Source of the DNA: Azospirillum fermentarium
Lineage (GTDB): Bacteria; Pseudomonadota; Alphaproteobacteria; Azospirillales; Azospirillaceae
Assembly: GCF_025961205.1 (NCBI RefSeq)
Contig: NZ_JAOQNH010000001.1
Coordinates: 1,388,001 to 1,452,000 of the forward strand
DNA: 64,000 bases
Direction: 5' to 3'
The position numbers were made by a program, and so were the translations under genes. The notes under the pieces are model-generated. The model saw nothing but the letters and a program-made list of their open reading frames with translations. It had not been told where the DNA came from and did not search any database. The first letter of the stretch is position 1, and each line of letters begins with the position of its first letter. Below, piece after piece: positions 55,545 to 64,000 of the stretch.

Positions 55545-56489
55545 TTATCTCCCCAGCGTGGCGGCCAGGGCGGCTCCCACCTCGGCAATCGCCTGGTTGC
55601 GGGTGTCGATGGTGCCCTTGGTGCCGGTCAGATAGACGGCGGCGATCACCGGCTGGCGCTCCGGCGGCCAGATCACCGCGATGATGGAGCGCGACCCGTG
55701 GCCACCGGCCCCGGTGCGGTCGGCCACCCGCCACCCTGACGGCAGGCCGGCGCGCAGCAGCGGGCCGCTGACCGCGTTGCCCAGAAGCCAATCGGTCAGG
55801 CGCTGGCGCGACGGCGGCGTCAGAACATCGCCCAGCACCAGCCGCTGAAGGCTGGCCGCGGCCATGGCCGGGGTGGTGGTGTCGCGGGGGTCGCCGGGGC
55901 TGGCCTCGTTCATCTCCGGCTCCCAGCGGTCGAGCCGGGTCTTTTCGTCACCGATCGAGCGCATGAAGGCGGTGAAGCCCGCCGGGCCGCCGATGCGTTT
56001 CAGCGCGGCGTTGGCGGCGGCGTTGTCGCTCTGGACCATGGCGGCGGCGCAGACCTCGGCCACGCTCATCCCCGGCCCGCCCGCCACCTTTTCCACCACG
56101 GGGGAGTGGGACACCAGATCGCTTTTGGCGAAGGTGACGATCCGGCCCAGATCCTCCTGCCCCCGGTCAACCCTCGCCAGGACGCCGGCACAGGCGAACG
56201 CCTTGACGGTGCTGTTGAGGGGGAAGCGTTCTCCGGCCCGGTGCGTCCAGGTCCGCCCGGTCTGGGTGTCGAGGATGAAGGCGCCCACCCGCCCCCCCAG
56301 CCGCTGTTCGATGGACCGGAAGCTCTGGCCCAGCGGCGAGGTGTCGGACTTTTCCGCCGCCATGACCGGGGACGACAGGCAAAGCGCGCCAATAACGGCA
56401 AAAATGCCGAGAGATTTCATGCGGCGGTGCAAACGGAACCCGTTGGCACCCTGGATCATTCCAGCGCCTTTGGTGATGATATTCTTCAT
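55545..56489 (-). CDS. Class A beta-lactamase (CARB/RTG-like)
   Basis: About 314 residues from ATG 56489 (GGAAG upstream). Starts at 56459 and 56420 are possible and would shorten a long pre-signal region. A signal peptide ends near SSPVMAAEK. From 56489, the catalytic Ser-x-x-Lys (STVK) is at about 93-96, SDN near 154, the Glu of the omega loop in RWEPEMNEA near 190, and the usual KTG is RTG near 258, as in carbenicillin-hydrolysing CARB-type enzymes. It is divergent from an AmpR-like gene. Chromosomal and probably intrinsic rather than recently acquired, since base composition matches neighbours. Confidence 0.9.
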   Translation of the reverse strand: MKNIITKGAGMIQGANGFRLHRRMKSLGIFAVIGALCLSSPVMAAEKSDTSPLGQSFRSIEQRLGGRVGAFILDTQTGRTWTHRAGERFPLNSTVKAFACAGVLARVDRGQEDLGRIVTFAKSDLVSHSPVVEKVAGGPGMSVAEVCAAAMVQSDNAAANAALKRIGGPAGFTAFMRSIGDEKTRLDRWEPEMNEASPGDPRDTTTPAMAAASLQRLVLGDVLTPPSRQRLTDWLLGNAVSGPLLRAGLPSGWRVADRTGAGGHGSRSIIAVIWPPERQPVIAAVYLTGTKGTIDTRNQAIAEVGAALAATLGR

Positions 56490-56507
56490 TTTTTCTTCCA
56501 GAATTTC

Positions 56508-56528
56508 GATTGTATCTGGGATACGATC
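56508..56528. promoter_or_regulatory. Imperfect palindrome in the beta-lactamase/AmpR intergenic region
   Basis: GATTGTATC-TGG-GATACGATC has 9-base arms with one mismatch. It lies 19 bases before ATG 56489, within the region less GC-rich than its surroundings. It could be a LysR-type (AmpR) or other regulator site for the beta-lactamase gene. Confidence 0.5.
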
Positions 56529-56647
56529 CGTTGATGCCGGCAGCGGTGATGCATCCGTCATGGAAAATTGCCCCGATACACGGTGTCGGTGCAAAGGATC
56601 ATTCCTTGGGTTAGACCCGAGAAAAATTTGGGGGCAGGGCAACACTG

Positions 56648-57514
56648 ATGGAAATCTCGCAACTGCCGCTCAACGCCCTGCGCGCGTTCGAGGCGTCGGC
56701 GCGTCTGTGCAGCTTCACCCGCGCCGGGCTGGAACTGAACGTCACCCAGACGGCGGTCAGCCATCAGGTAAGGGCGCTGGAGGAGATGCTGGGGATCACC
56801 CTGTTCGAACGGCTGCCCCGCGGGCTGGCGCTGACGGAGGAGGGGCACGCGCTGCTGCCGGTGCTGACCGACGCCTTCCGCCGCATGGGCGCCATCCTCA
56901 GCCAGCTCGAAGAGGGGAATTTCCACGAGATCCTGACGGTGGGGGCGGTCAGCACCTTTGCCGTCGGCTGGCTGTTGCCGCGGCTGGCGCGGTTCCAGCG
57001 GGCGCACCCGTCCATCGACCTGCGGCTGAAGACCAACAACAACCGCGCCGACATGCTGGCCGACGGGCTGGATTTCTTCATCCGTTTCGGGCACGGCGCA
57101 TGGCACGGAACGGACGCCGTGCCGCTGGTGGAGGCCCCGCTGGCCCCGGTCTGCGCCCCCGCCCTGGCGGCGGGGCTGTCGGAGCCCGCGGACCTGCTGA
57201 AGCTGCCGCTGCTGCGTTCGTACCGCCGGGACGAATGGACCCTGTGGTTCCGCGCCGCCGGGCTGGAGGTGGCGAATCCGCGGGGCTGGATGTTCGATTC
57301 GTCCATCGCCATGGTGGAGGCGGCGGCGCAGGGCGCCGGTGTGGCCCTGGTCCCCGCCGCTTTGTTCGCCAGCGACATCGCATCGGCCCGGATCGTCCAG
57401 CCCTTTGCGGTCACGGTGCCCACGGGCCGCTATTGGCTGACCCGTCTGATCTCCCACCCCGAAACCCACGCCATGCAGGCGTTCCGCACCTGGCTGCTGG
57501 AAGAGACCGGATAA
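56648..57514 (+). CDS. LysR-type regulator, AmpR-like
   Basis: This is a 288-residue protein. The N-terminus LPLNALRAFEASARLCSFTR and LNVTQTAVSHQVRALEEMLG match AmpR closely, as does LFERLPRGLALTEEG. The effector domain follows. AmpR proteins sense muropeptides and control divergent beta-lactamase genes, and the divergent class A gene 158 bases away fits this well. It probably activates or represses the gene in response to wall damage. Confidence 0.88.
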   Translation: MEISQLPLNALRAFEASARLCSFTRAGLELNVTQTAVSHQVRALEEMLGITLFERLPRGLALTEEGHALLPVLTDAFRRMGAILSQLEEGNFHEILTVGAVSTFAVGWLLPRLARFQRAHPSIDLRLKTNNNRADMLADGLDFFIRFGHGAWHGTDAVPLVEAPLAPVCAPALAAGLSEPADLLKLPLLRSYRRDEWTLWFRAAGLEVANPRGWMFDSSIAMVEAAAQGAGVALVPAALFASDIASARIVQPFAVTVPTGRYWLTRLISHPETHAMQAFRTWLLEETG

Positions 57515-57544
57515 GGGAGTGGGGCGCGGGCGGCAGCCCGGCGT

Positions 57545-58531
57545 TCAGAGCCGCGCCACACCCACCATCAACACCCCCACCAGCCCGGCCAGCAGCAGCG
57601 CCGCCACGGCGGTGAGTGCCTGCGCCTTTCTGATGTCGGCGGGGGTGGCCTTTGCCCGTCCCTGACCGACCCAGGGATCGTTGACGGTGACGCCACCGTC
57701 CTTGTGCGGCCCCGCCAGCGCCAGATCCAGCGCCCCCGCCATGCCGGCCAGCGGCCAGCCCATGTTGAGGGAGGGATGAAGCCGTGCGTCGGTGCCCAGG
57801 GTGCGCAGGGCGGACCCCAGGCGGCCCCCGGTGAACGGGGCGCCCAGCGCCAGCAGCAGCCCGGCCAGCCGGGCGGGCAGGGCGTTCAGGGCGTCGTCCA
57901 GCCGGGCGGCGGTCAGGCCGAACCGCTCGTGCCGCGGGCCGGCGCGCCCGATGGCGGCGTCGGCGCCGTCCACGACGCACCACATCAGCAGGCCCGGCAC
58001 CCCCAGCAGGATGAACCAGAAGGCCGGCGCCACGGTCTTGCGGCAGAAACTGCGGGCGGCGTGCTCGATGGCGGCGCGGGCGATGGCGTGGATGTCCATG
58101 GCGTGGACGTAGCGGCGGGTCAGGCCGGTGACGGCGGCCCGCGCGCCCTCGATCCCCGGCTGTTCCAGGGCATGGCGCACGGCGCGCACCCGCGCCGCCG
58201 CCATCCCGCCGCGCAAGGCGGCCAGCAGCACCAGCAGCTTGAGAAGGGTGCCGATGGCGGAGCCGCCGGCGGCCAGCGCCTCCACCACCCAGCCGGCGGA
58301 TGCCGCCACGGCCAGCAGCACCGCGATGACCAGGGCCCCGCGCAGCAGCCGGTCCTTTTCCCGCCGGTCGGGGCGGTTCAGGCGGCGGTCGAGCACGGCG
58401 CACAGGCGTTGCGTCAGCCCGGCCACGTCGGGCAGCGCCCGGCCCAGCCACGCGCCCAGCACGGCGTCGATCCCCAGCGCCAGCAGCAGCAGGAACAGCG
58501 GCCCCGGCCCGCCGAAGGCGGTGGACATCAT
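57545..58531 (-). CDS. cobD: Adenosylcobinamide-phosphate synthase CobD/CbiB
   Basis: About 328 residues from ATG 58531. A TTG at 58537 and ATG at 58528 are also in frame. Several membrane helices (LLLLLALGIDAVLG at the start, FWFILLGVPGLLMWCVVDGAD, LTAVAALLLAGLVGVLMVGV at the end). The motif HPSLNMGWPLAGMAGALDL and the ARFGLAAARLDD-like block (RFGLTAARLDDALN) identify the family. It attaches aminopropanol phosphate to cobyric acid in cobalamin synthesis. The N-terminus is divergent relative to standard CobD. Confidence 0.86.
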   Translation of the reverse strand: MMSTAFGGPGPLFLLLLALGIDAVLGAWLGRALPDVAGLTQRLCAVLDRRLNRPDRREKDRLLRGALVIAVLLAVAASAGWVVEALAAGGSAIGTLLKLLVLLAALRGGMAAARVRAVRHALEQPGIEGARAAVTGLTRRYVHAMDIHAIARAAIEHAARSFCRKTVAPAFWFILLGVPGLLMWCVVDGADAAIGRAGPRHERFGLTAARLDDALNALPARLAGLLLALGAPFTGGRLGSALRTLGTDARLHPSLNMGWPLAGMAGALDLALAGPHKDGGVTVNDPWVGQGRAKATPADIRKAQALTAVAALLLAGLVGVLMVGVARL

Positions 58532-58553
58532 GGGCAAGCCCCCGCGGCGGGCA

Positions 58554-59117
58554 TCAGCGCCCGCCGGCGTTTTGGATCAGGGTGGTCACGCGGGCGTTGC
58601 GCCCCTCGCGCGCCCAGCCCAGGGCGGTGCGCCCGGTGTAGTCGGCGATGTCCACCCGCGCCCCGGCCTTCAGCAGCCGTTCCACCGAATCCGCGCGGCC
58701 GGCGCGGGCGGCGACCATCAGCGGCGTCAGGCCCTGGCGGTTTTCCTGGTCGAGGCGCGCACCGCGCTTGATCAGCGCGTCGATGCTGTCGATCTGGCCG
58801 CTTTCCGCCGCCCAGATCAGCGGAGTGTTGCCCACCCGGTCGGCGTTGTTGGGGTTGGCGCCCTGGTCCAGCAGCAGCTTGACCATATCGAACCGCCCGC
58901 TGTTGATGGCGACGATCAGCAGGGTCTTGCCACCCTTGTCGGCCATGTTGGGGCTGCTGCCCTTCATGATCGACGCGCGGGCGCCGTTCAGGTTGCCGTC
59001 GGTGACGTGCTTCAGCAGGTCGTCGCCGGCCAGGATGTTGATTTCCGCCGCCGCCGGCAGCGCCAGGGAGGTGGCGGCGGCGGTGGCCAGAAGGGCTGCC
59101 AGAACCAGACGTTTCAC
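58554..59117 (-). CDS. Exported ankyrin repeat protein
   Basis: This is a 187-residue protein. The start is GTG at 59117 with GGGAG nine bases upstream, which places the signal peptide ([20 protein letters not shown]) at the N-terminus. About four ankyrin repeats follow: GGKTLLIVAINSGRFDMVKL, GNTPLIWAAESGQIDSIDAL, GLTPLMVAARAGRADSVERL and GRTALGWAREGRNARVTTL. It is probably periplasmic and acts as a protein-binding scaffold. No partner is obvious. It lies 22 bases upstream of cobD on the same strand. Confidence 0.88.
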   Translation of the reverse strand: MKRLVLAALLATAAATSLALPAAAEINILAGDDLLKHVTDGNLNGARASIMKGSSPNMADKGGKTLLIVAINSGRFDMVKLLLDQGANPNNADRVGNTPLIWAAESGQIDSIDALIKRGARLDQENRQGLTPLMVAARAGRADSVERLLKAGARVDIADYTGRTALGWAREGRNARVTTLIQNAGGR

Positions 59118-59252
59118 GACCCCTACTCCCTTGTCTCCCCATCCGGCGGGTGCGCCGGTGAATTTCGTTCCCATGGCAGGGCGCCGCAGTGTACCCAAAG
59201 GGACGGAACGCCGCATCAGTTTCCCATCCTCCGGCTGCATCGGAAGCGCCCC

Positions 59253-59432
59253 ATGACCCAGCCCGCCGCCCCGGCCCGGGACAGGCCCCGCAACCCGCTG
59301 ACCCGGCACATCGTGCTGTTTCTGGTGGTCAAGGCCGTGCTGATCGGGCTTGGGCTGTGGTGGTTCGTCGCCACCCTGCCGCCGCCGCGCGGGGCGATCG
59401 TGCCGGCGGCGGCCGGTTCCCCGCCGCCCTGA
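59253..59432 (+). CDS. 59-residue single-span membrane protein, possibly CydP-like
   Basis: The ATG at 59253 opens a short frame with coding-like codon use. After a basic cytoplasmic start (ARDRPRNPLTRH) comes one membrane helix (IVLFLVVKAVLIGLGLWWFV) and a short Pro/Ala-rich tail. The pattern of conserved Arg before a Leu-rich helix with Lys and paired Trp resembles the small cytochrome oxidase-associated CydP proteins. This is a weak resemblance and no oxidase gene is nearby. No strong ribosome site is seen. Confidence 0.5.
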   Translation: MTQPAAPARDRPRNPLTRHIVLFLVVKAVLIGLGLWWFVATLPPPRGAIVPAAAGSPPP

Positions 59433-59500
59433 TACGGGCGGAACCCCGCCCGCCCTGCGCCGGTTATTCCGTCATGGGTTTCAGGAACGGGAGGGCCGTC

Positions 59501-60094
59501 ATGACCGATACCACCGCATCCGCCGCCGCATCCGCCGCCACCGCCGGGCGCATCCGCGAGGCGGTGGCGGTGTTCGACGCCCCCGAGGCTTTGCAACGCG
59601 CGGTGGACGACCTGACCATCGCCGGGTTCGAGCGGCGGGAACTGAGCCTGATGGCCGGGGACGACACCCTGAAGGAGCGGCTGGGCGCCGTCCCGTCCGA
59701 CATCGACGCGGTGAAACACGATCCCACCACCCCGCGCCAATCCTATGTGGCGCCGGAGGACGAGGGGAACGCCAAGGGCATCGCCATCGGCGTGCCGGCC
59801 TATGTGGGGGCGGTGCTGGCATCGGGTGCGGTGCTGGCGACGGGGGGCACGGCGCTGGCGGCGGCGGCGGTGGCCGCGGCGGCGGGGGCCGGCGGCGGTG
59901 CCCTGGGCGGGGTGTTCGCCTCGTGGCTCGGCGACAAGCGCAGCGAACCGCTGCGCCAGCACATGGCGAAGGGCGGCATCCTGCTGTGGGTTCATCTGGC
60001 CGATGCGCCGCGCGAGGCGCAGGCGGTGGAAATCCTGTCCCGCCACACCCCCCACCCGGTGGAGATTCACGAGGTGCCCCAGACCGGAAGCTGA
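59501..60094 (+). CDS. YflT/general-stress-type domain protein with glycine-rich hydrophobic hairpin
   Basis: This is a 197-residue protein, ATG after GGGAGGG. The N-terminal half (EAVAVFDAPEALQRAVDDLT, GFERRELSLMAG) resembles the heat-induced stress protein YflT domain. Residues about 90-145 are an Ala/Gly hydrophobic segment (GVPAYVGAVLASGAVLATGG onward) that could insert in the membrane. The end returns to a ferredoxin-like strand pattern (GGILLWVHLADA). It probably senses or buffers envelope stress, but its function is not established. Confidence 0.72.
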   Translation: MTDTTASAAASAATAGRIREAVAVFDAPEALQRAVDDLTIAGFERRELSLMAGDDTLKERLGAVPSDIDAVKHDPTTPRQSYVAPEDEGNAKGIAIGVPAYVGAVLASGAVLATGGTALAAAAVAAAAGAGGGALGGVFASWLGDKRSEPLRQHMAKGGILLWVHLADAPREAQAVEILSRHTPHPVEIHEVPQTGS

Positions 60095-60207
60095 CCGCCG
60101 GGGCTCCGGACCGGCCGTAACTCTGGACAGGCGGTGGGGTGCCTTTCTATGCTTCGCCTCGGAAAGAATGCGCCGCACCAGGGTCAGAGGCGGCGGGAGG
60201 GGCGGTC

Positions 60208-60600
60208 ATGTACACCAAAGTCACCCGCGATATCCGCATCACCGTCGAACCGGTCTTTCTGGAGGATCAGTCGATCCCCTCCCAGAACCATTTCGTCTGG
60301 GCCTATCACGTGAAGATCGAGAACGTGGGCGGTGAAACCGTTCAGCTCCGCACCCGCTATTGGCGAATAACCGACGCGCTGGGCCGGGTGCAGGAAGTGC
60401 GCGGCCCGGGTGTGGTCGGAGAACAGCCCCGGCTTTCACCCGGTAAATCCTTCGAATACACCAGTGGAACCCCGCTCACGACTCCATCGGGAATCATGGT
60501 GGGCAGTTACCAGATGGAAACCGATACGGGCGAGATGTTCGACGCTGCTGTTCCTGCCTTTTCCCTGGACAGTCCGCACCAAGCCATACGTTTGAATTGA
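60208..60600 (+). CDS. apaG: ApaG protein (Co2+/Mg2+ efflux protein ApaG family)
   Basis: This is a 130-residue protein, ATG after GGGAGGGG. It is a single DUF525 domain with a fibronectin-like fold: [58 protein letters not shown] and [15 protein letters not shown]. In enterobacteria ApaG relates to Ap4A levels and cobalt tolerance, with an undefined mechanism. It is followed by folE after about 110 bases. Confidence 0.95.
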   Translation: MYTKVTRDIRITVEPVFLEDQSIPSQNHFVWAYHVKIENVGGETVQLRTRYWRITDALGRVQEVRGPGVVGEQPRLSPGKSFEYTSGTPLTTPSGIMVGSYQMETDTGEMFDAAVPAFSLDSPHQAIRLN

Positions 60601-60711
60601 TTTGTTTTCTACAGGACAGCTTTTCCCGTTATTTCGTTAAAATTTTTCAAGAGATGTGGTCTGAAGGGTTGACGTGTGGCACGCTCGTCCTAAGTCGCAG
60701 GGGCCGGGCCC

Positions 60712-61368
60712 ATGCCGGCACCGGCAGGTGGTTTGCTTGAGAGGACGCGCATCGTGACCGTAGTGACAGTTGCCCCGGCGACGAAGCCGACCCGTGCCGA
60801 GGCCGAAGAGGCGGTGCGGACCCTGATCCGCTGGGCCGGCGACGATCCCGCCCGCGAGGGGCTGGCGGGCACCCCCGACCGTGTTGTCCGTTCCTATGAA
60901 GAGTTCTTCGCCGGCTATGAGATCGAGCCGTCGGAAATCCTGTCGCGTACCTTCGAGGAGACCGACGGCTACGACGAGATGGTGATCCTGCGCGACATCC
61001 GTCTGGAATCCTATTGCGAGCATCACATGGTGCCGATCATCGGCAAGGCCCATGTGGCCTATCTGCCCCGGCACCGGGTGGTCGGCATCTCCAAGCTGGC
61101 CCGTCTGGTGGATGCCTACGCCAAGCGGCTGCAGATCCAGGAGAAGATGACCGCCCAGATCGCCAACACCATCGAGGAGGTGCTCCAGCCCGAGGGTGTG
61201 GCCGTGGTGATCGAAGCGCAGCATCAATGCATGACCACCCGCGGCGTGCACAAGACCGGGGTGACCATGGTCACCAGCCGCATGCTGGGCGCGTTCCGCA
61301 CCGACCCGTCCACCCGGCGGGAGTTTCTCAGCATGATCGGGAACCCGGTCAGCCACAGCCGGGATTGA
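60712..61368 (+). CDS. folE: GTP cyclohydrolase I
   Basis: This is a 218-residue protein. The zinc site is Cys102, His105 (SYCEHHMVP) and Cys173 (HQCMTTRGV). [16 protein letters not shown] and [12 protein letters not shown] complete the pattern. It converts GTP to dihydroneopterin triphosphate, first step to folate. The start at ATG 60712 is uncertain, since GTG codons follow within 20 residues. Confidence 0.97.
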   Translation: MPAPAGGLLERTRIVTVVTVAPATKPTRAEAEEAVRTLIRWAGDDPAREGLAGTPDRVVRSYEEFFAGYEIEPSEILSRTFEETDGYDEMVILRDIRLESYCEHHMVPIIGKAHVAYLPRHRVVGISKLARLVDAYAKRLQIQEKMTAQIANTIEEVLQPEGVAVVIEAQHQCMTTRGVHKTGVTMVTSRMLGAFRTDPSTRREFLSMIGNPVSHSRD

Positions 61369-61505
61369 TCGGTGGCCGGGACTGGCCGGCAAACCGGGGT
61401 GGATCCCTGGGCGTTCCCCGCCGTTCCTTGACGGAAGGGCGGGGGGAGCATAGGTATTGACCATACCGACTTTCGTCCCGCACTTCTCAGGTCCGCTGCA
61501 CTCCG

Positions 61506-62024
61506 ATGGCCATCCTGCCGATTCTCGTCGCTCCTCACCCGGTGTTGAAACAGACCGCCCGGCCCGTGGCCGCGGTTGACAGGCGTGTCGCCACGCTGAT
61601 GCGCGACATGCTGGAAACCATGTACGACGCCAACGGCATCGGTCTGGCCGCCCCCCAGGTCGGGGTGTCGGAACGCATCATCGTGGTGGACGTCCATGAA
61701 AAGGACGAGGCCCCGGCGCCGCTGATGATGGCCAACCCGGAAATCATCGCCGAATCCCCCGACCTGAAGGTGTACGAGGAAGGGTGCCTGTCGGTGCCCG
61801 AACATTACGCCGAGGTCACGCGCCCGTCGTCGGTCACCGTCCGCTATCTGGACGAGACCGGGGCGGTGAGGGAGCTGCAGGCCGACGGCACGCTGGCCGT
61901 GTGCGTCCAGCACGAGATCGACCATCTGAACGGCGTGCTGTTCGTCGATCACCTGTCCTCCCTCAAGCGCAGCATGATCCTGCGCAAGCTGCAAAAGCAG
62001 CAGCGGCAGAAGGCGCCGGCCTGA
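61506..62024 (+). CDS. def: Peptide deformylase
   Basis: This is a 172-residue protein. The three motifs are GIGLAAPQVG (residues 44-53), EGCLSVP with the metal Cys (about 97), and QHEIDHLNG with two metal His. It removes the formyl group from nascent proteins. It precedes fmt by three bases, so the formylation and deformylation enzymes are made together, with truA following. Confidence 0.98.
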   Translation: MAILPILVAPHPVLKQTARPVAAVDRRVATLMRDMLETMYDANGIGLAAPQVGVSERIIVVDVHEKDEAPAPLMMANPEIIAESPDLKVYEEGCLSVPEHYAEVTRPSSVTVRYLDETGAVRELQADGTLAVCVQHEIDHLNGVLFVDHLSSLKRSMILRKLQKQQRQKAPA

Positions 62025-62027
62025 GCC

Positions 62028-62978
62028 ATGGCCGCCGTTCCGCTCCGGGTCATCATGATGGGCACGCCGGATTTCGCCGTGCCCACGCTCCGCGCCATCG
62101 TCGATGCCGGCCATCAGGTGGTCTGCGCCTATTCCCAGCCGCCGCGTCCGGCGGGCCGCGGGCAGCAGGTGCAGCTTTCCCCCATCCACAAGGCGGCGGA
62201 AGCGCTGGGCATCCCCGTGCGCACGCCCAAGACCCTGCGCACCGCCGAGGCGCAGGCGGAGTTCGCGGCGCTGGGGGCCGACGTGGCGGTGGTGGCGGCC
62301 TATGGGCTGATCCTGCCCCAGCCGGTGCTGGACGCCCCCCGTCTGGGCTGCATCAACGTGCACGGCTCGCTGCTGCCGCGCTGGCGCGGGGCAGCCCCGA
62401 TCCAGCGCTCCATTCTGGCCGGCGACGCCGAGACGGGCATCACCATCATGCAGATGGACGCCGGTCTCGATACCGGGGCCATGCTGCTGAAGGAAGCGGT
62501 GGCGATCACCGGTGACACCACGGCCGCCACGCTGCACGACGCCCTGGCCGCCCTGGGCGCGCGGATGACCGTGGCCGCCCTGGACGGGCTGGCCGCCGGC
62601 ACCCTGACGCCCGAGTCCCAGCCCGCCGACGGCGTCACCTATGCCGCCAAGCTGGCCCGCGACGACGGGCGGCTGGACTGGACCCATGACGCGGCTTTCA
62701 TCGAGCGGCAGGTGCGGGCGCTGACGCCGTGGCCGGGGTGCTGGTTCGATCTGGGGCCGGCTCAGGGAAACGAGCGCATCAAGGTTCTGGCCGCCGAACC
62801 GGCGGGGGAGGGGGCAGGCGCCCCCGGCACCCTGCTCGACGGGCGCATGACCGTGGCCTGCGGCGACGGGCGGGCGGTGCGGCTGGTGCGGGTGCAGCGC
62901 CCGGGCAAGGCGCCGGTGGACGGGGAGGCGTTCCTGCGCGGCTTCGCCATTCCCCCCGGCACGGTTCTGGGCGCCTGA
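62028..62978 (+). CDS. fmt: Methionyl-tRNA formyltransferase
   Basis: This is a 316-residue protein. [15 protein letters not shown] starts the fold. [20 protein letters not shown] holds the catalytic Asn/His region, and [13 protein letters not shown] follows. The C-terminal OB-like domain is complete ([16 protein letters not shown] onward). It formylates initiator Met-tRNA with 10-formyl-tetrahydrofolate, which depends on folate supplied through the pathway that folE upstream begins. Confidence 0.97.
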   Translation: MAAVPLRVIMMGTPDFAVPTLRAIVDAGHQVVCAYSQPPRPAGRGQQVQLSPIHKAAEALGIPVRTPKTLRTAEAQAEFAALGADVAVVAAYGLILPQPVLDAPRLGCINVHGSLLPRWRGAAPIQRSILAGDAETGITIMQMDAGLDTGAMLLKEAVAITGDTTAATLHDALAALGARMTVAALDGLAAGTLTPESQPADGVTYAAKLARDDGRLDWTHDAAFIERQVRALTPWPGCWFDLGPAQGNERIKVLAAEPAGEGAGAPGTLLDGRMTVACGDGRAVRLVRVQRPGKAPVDGEAFLRGFAIPPGTVLGA

Positions 62979-62982
62979 CGGC

Positions 62983-63720
62983 ATGGCGCGGTGGAAACTG
63001 ACGGTCGAATACGACGGTCGCCCCTTCGTCGGCTGGCAGCGGCAGGACAACGGACCCTCGGTCCAGCAGACCCTTGAGGAAGCGGTCCTCCGCCTGTCGG
63101 GGGAAACGGTGCGGGTCCACGCCTCGGGCCGCACCGACGCCGGGGTCCATGCCCGCGGGCAGGTGGTGCATGTCGATCTGGACCGCCCGATCACCGGGCT
63201 GAAGCTGCGCGACGCGCTGAATTTCCACGTCCGCCCCTGGCCGGTCGCCGTGTTGGCGGTGGAGGAGGTGGGCGAACCGTTCCACGCCCGCATGTCGTGC
63301 CTGGGCCGGTCGTACCTGTACCGCATCCTCAACCGCCGTGCGCCGCCGGCCATCGACGCCGGGCGGGTGTGGCACGTCCAGCGTCCGCTGAACGCCGCCG
63401 CCATGCACGAGGCGGCGCAGGTGCTGGTGGGCCGGCACGATTTCTCCACCTTCCGCGCCGCCCTGTGCCAGGCCAATTCGCCGGAAAAGACGCTGGACCT
63501 GCTGACCGTCGAACAGGCGGGGGAGGAGATCCACATCCGCGCCGCCGCCCGGTCGTTCCTGCATCATCAGGTGCGCAACATGGTGGGCACGCTGGAGATG
63601 GTGGGGTTCGGCAAATGGACCGCCGCCGACGTGCGCCGGGCGCTGGAGGCCCGCGACCGCTCCAAGGGCGGTCCCACCGCCCCGCCGGACGGCCTCTATT
63701 TCATGGAAGCCCGCTATTGA
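62983..63720 (+). CDS. truA: tRNA pseudouridine(38-40) synthase TruA
   Basis: This is a 245-residue protein. The catalytic Asp is near residue 52 in [11 protein letters not shown]. The start [18 protein letters not shown] and late motif [20 protein letters not shown] fit TruA. It modifies the anticodon arm of tRNAs. It follows fmt by four bases, completing a def-fmt-truA operon. Confidence 0.97.
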   Translation: MARWKLTVEYDGRPFVGWQRQDNGPSVQQTLEEAVLRLSGETVRVHASGRTDAGVHARGQVVHVDLDRPITGLKLRDALNFHVRPWPVAVLAVEEVGEPFHARMSCLGRSYLYRILNRRAPPAIDAGRVWHVQRPLNAAAMHEAAQVLVGRHDFSTFRAALCQANSPEKTLDLLTVEQAGEEIHIRAAARSFLHHQVRNMVGTLEMVGFGKWTAADVRRALEARDRSKGGPTAPPDGLYFMEARY

Positions 63721-63739
63721 CGGCAGGAGGACGGAAACG

Positions 63740-64000
63740 ATGAGCGCTGTGCTGTTTCAGGTGGATTTCCCCTACGGCGGCCCGTGGGGCGCGGAGATGG
63801 CCGGGGCCTTCGACGGTCTGGCCCGGGACATCGCCGCCGAAGACGGGCTGTTGTGGAAGATCTGGACGGAAAACCGTGCCGGGGGCCGGGCCGGCGGCGT
63901 CTATCTGTTCCGCGACGCCGCGTCCGCGGAGCGCTACCGCGACAAGCACGTGGCCCGGCTGACCGGATTCGGCATCACCGGCATCGTGGCCCACGTCTTC
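63740..64000 (+). CDS. YdhR-like monooxygenase family protein (3' end outside the window)
   Basis: The ATG at 63740 follows GGAGG. 87 codons are visible before the window ends. VLFQVDFPYGGPWGAEMAGAF, GLLWKIWTENRAGGRAGGVYL and YRDKHVARLTGFGI match the ferredoxin-fold YdhR/putative monooxygenase family. It begins 19 bases after truA and may be cotranscribed. Its reaction is unknown. Confidence 0.82.
   Translation, partial: MSAVLFQVDFPYGGPWGAEMAGAFDGLARDIAAEDGLLWKIWTENRAGGRAGGVYLFRDAASAERYRDKHVARLTGFGITGIVAHVF

Noticed and set aside
61224..63536. 770-residue minus-strand frame opposite def, fmt and truA
   Set aside because: It is the mirror of three clear plus-strand genes and has Arg/His/Gly-rich shadow composition.

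Overview
The window is one continuous stretch of very GC-rich chromosome with dense genes and strong bias to G or C at third codon positions. It looks like an alphaproteobacterium of the Rhodospirillales, most like Azospirillum or a close relative. The pointers are NifQ beside a ModE-type regulator (nitrogen fixation and molybdenum handling), a phasin (polyhydroxyalkanoate storage), MeaB, three chemoreceptors plus a PAS partner, a full minCDE set, and a class A beta-lactamase with an RTG motif beside an AmpR-type regulator. There is no rRNA, CRISPR array, prophage or insertion sequence. One tRNA, tRNA-Leu(GAG), is present. The species assignment is inference from gene content.

Layout. 1-2.7 kb: end of a DUF1800 gene and its DUF1501 partner. 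2.7-5.8 kb: chemoreceptors, namely a soluble receptor with its sensor at the C-terminus, and an Aer-like pair split into PAS and MCP genes. 6-12 kb: CRTAC1-type repeat protein, STAS protein, tRNA-Leu, lipB, xerC with a small secreted protein, and a CheY-like regulator. 11.8-13.4 kb: nifQ, modE-like gene, yjbQ. 13.4-18.6 kb: two lipoproteins, a lytic transglycosylase, rpmB, phasin and meaB. 18.6-20.1 kb: an AT-rich leader and an orphan gene whose protein resembles the pore-forming helical domain of Cry delta-endotoxins. This is the most unusual locus in the window. 20.2-28.2 kb: Atm1-type ABC exporter, large MCP, ahcY behind a perfect palindromic operator, stomatin/NfeD pair and a heptad-repeat protein. 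28.2-31.5 kb: phoH and minCDE. 31.6-36.6 kb: TetR with an aldo/keto reductase, then marR-emrA-emrB with twin operators. 36.6-37.3 kb: a TumE-type toxin-antitoxin locus in which the toxin gene carries a one-base frameshift. 37.3-43.2 kb: glycosyltransferase, O-antigen ligase-like protein, BMP-type binding protein, RluA-type pseudouridine synthase, VWA and DnaJ-domain proteins. 43.3-47.7 kb: galU, UDP-glucose dehydrogenase and phosphomannomutase (sugar-nucleotide supply), then a GDSL hydrolase. 47.8-54.9 kb: RHH/PIN toxin-antitoxin pair, gmk, yicC, SDR, methyltransferase, ExoD, ABC-F and ndk. 55-59.1 kb: small unknown protein, beta-lactamase/AmpR divergon, cobD and an ankyrin protein. 59.2-64 kb: a 59-residue membrane protein, stress-type protein, apaG, folE, def-fmt-truA and the start of a YdhR-like gene.

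How parts fit together. galU, the dehydrogenase and the phosphomannomutase make precursors that the glycosyltransferase, the ligase and ExoD could use for surface polysaccharide. MinC, MinD and MinE place the division septum. def, fmt and truA form a translation cluster. Several regulator-target pairs carry visible palindromes between them: TetR/reductase, MarR/EmrAB, the toxin-antitoxin locus, ahcY and the beta-lactamase gene. Start sites were chosen by Shine-Dalgarno spacing and signal-peptide logic. Where they are uncertain the entry says so.
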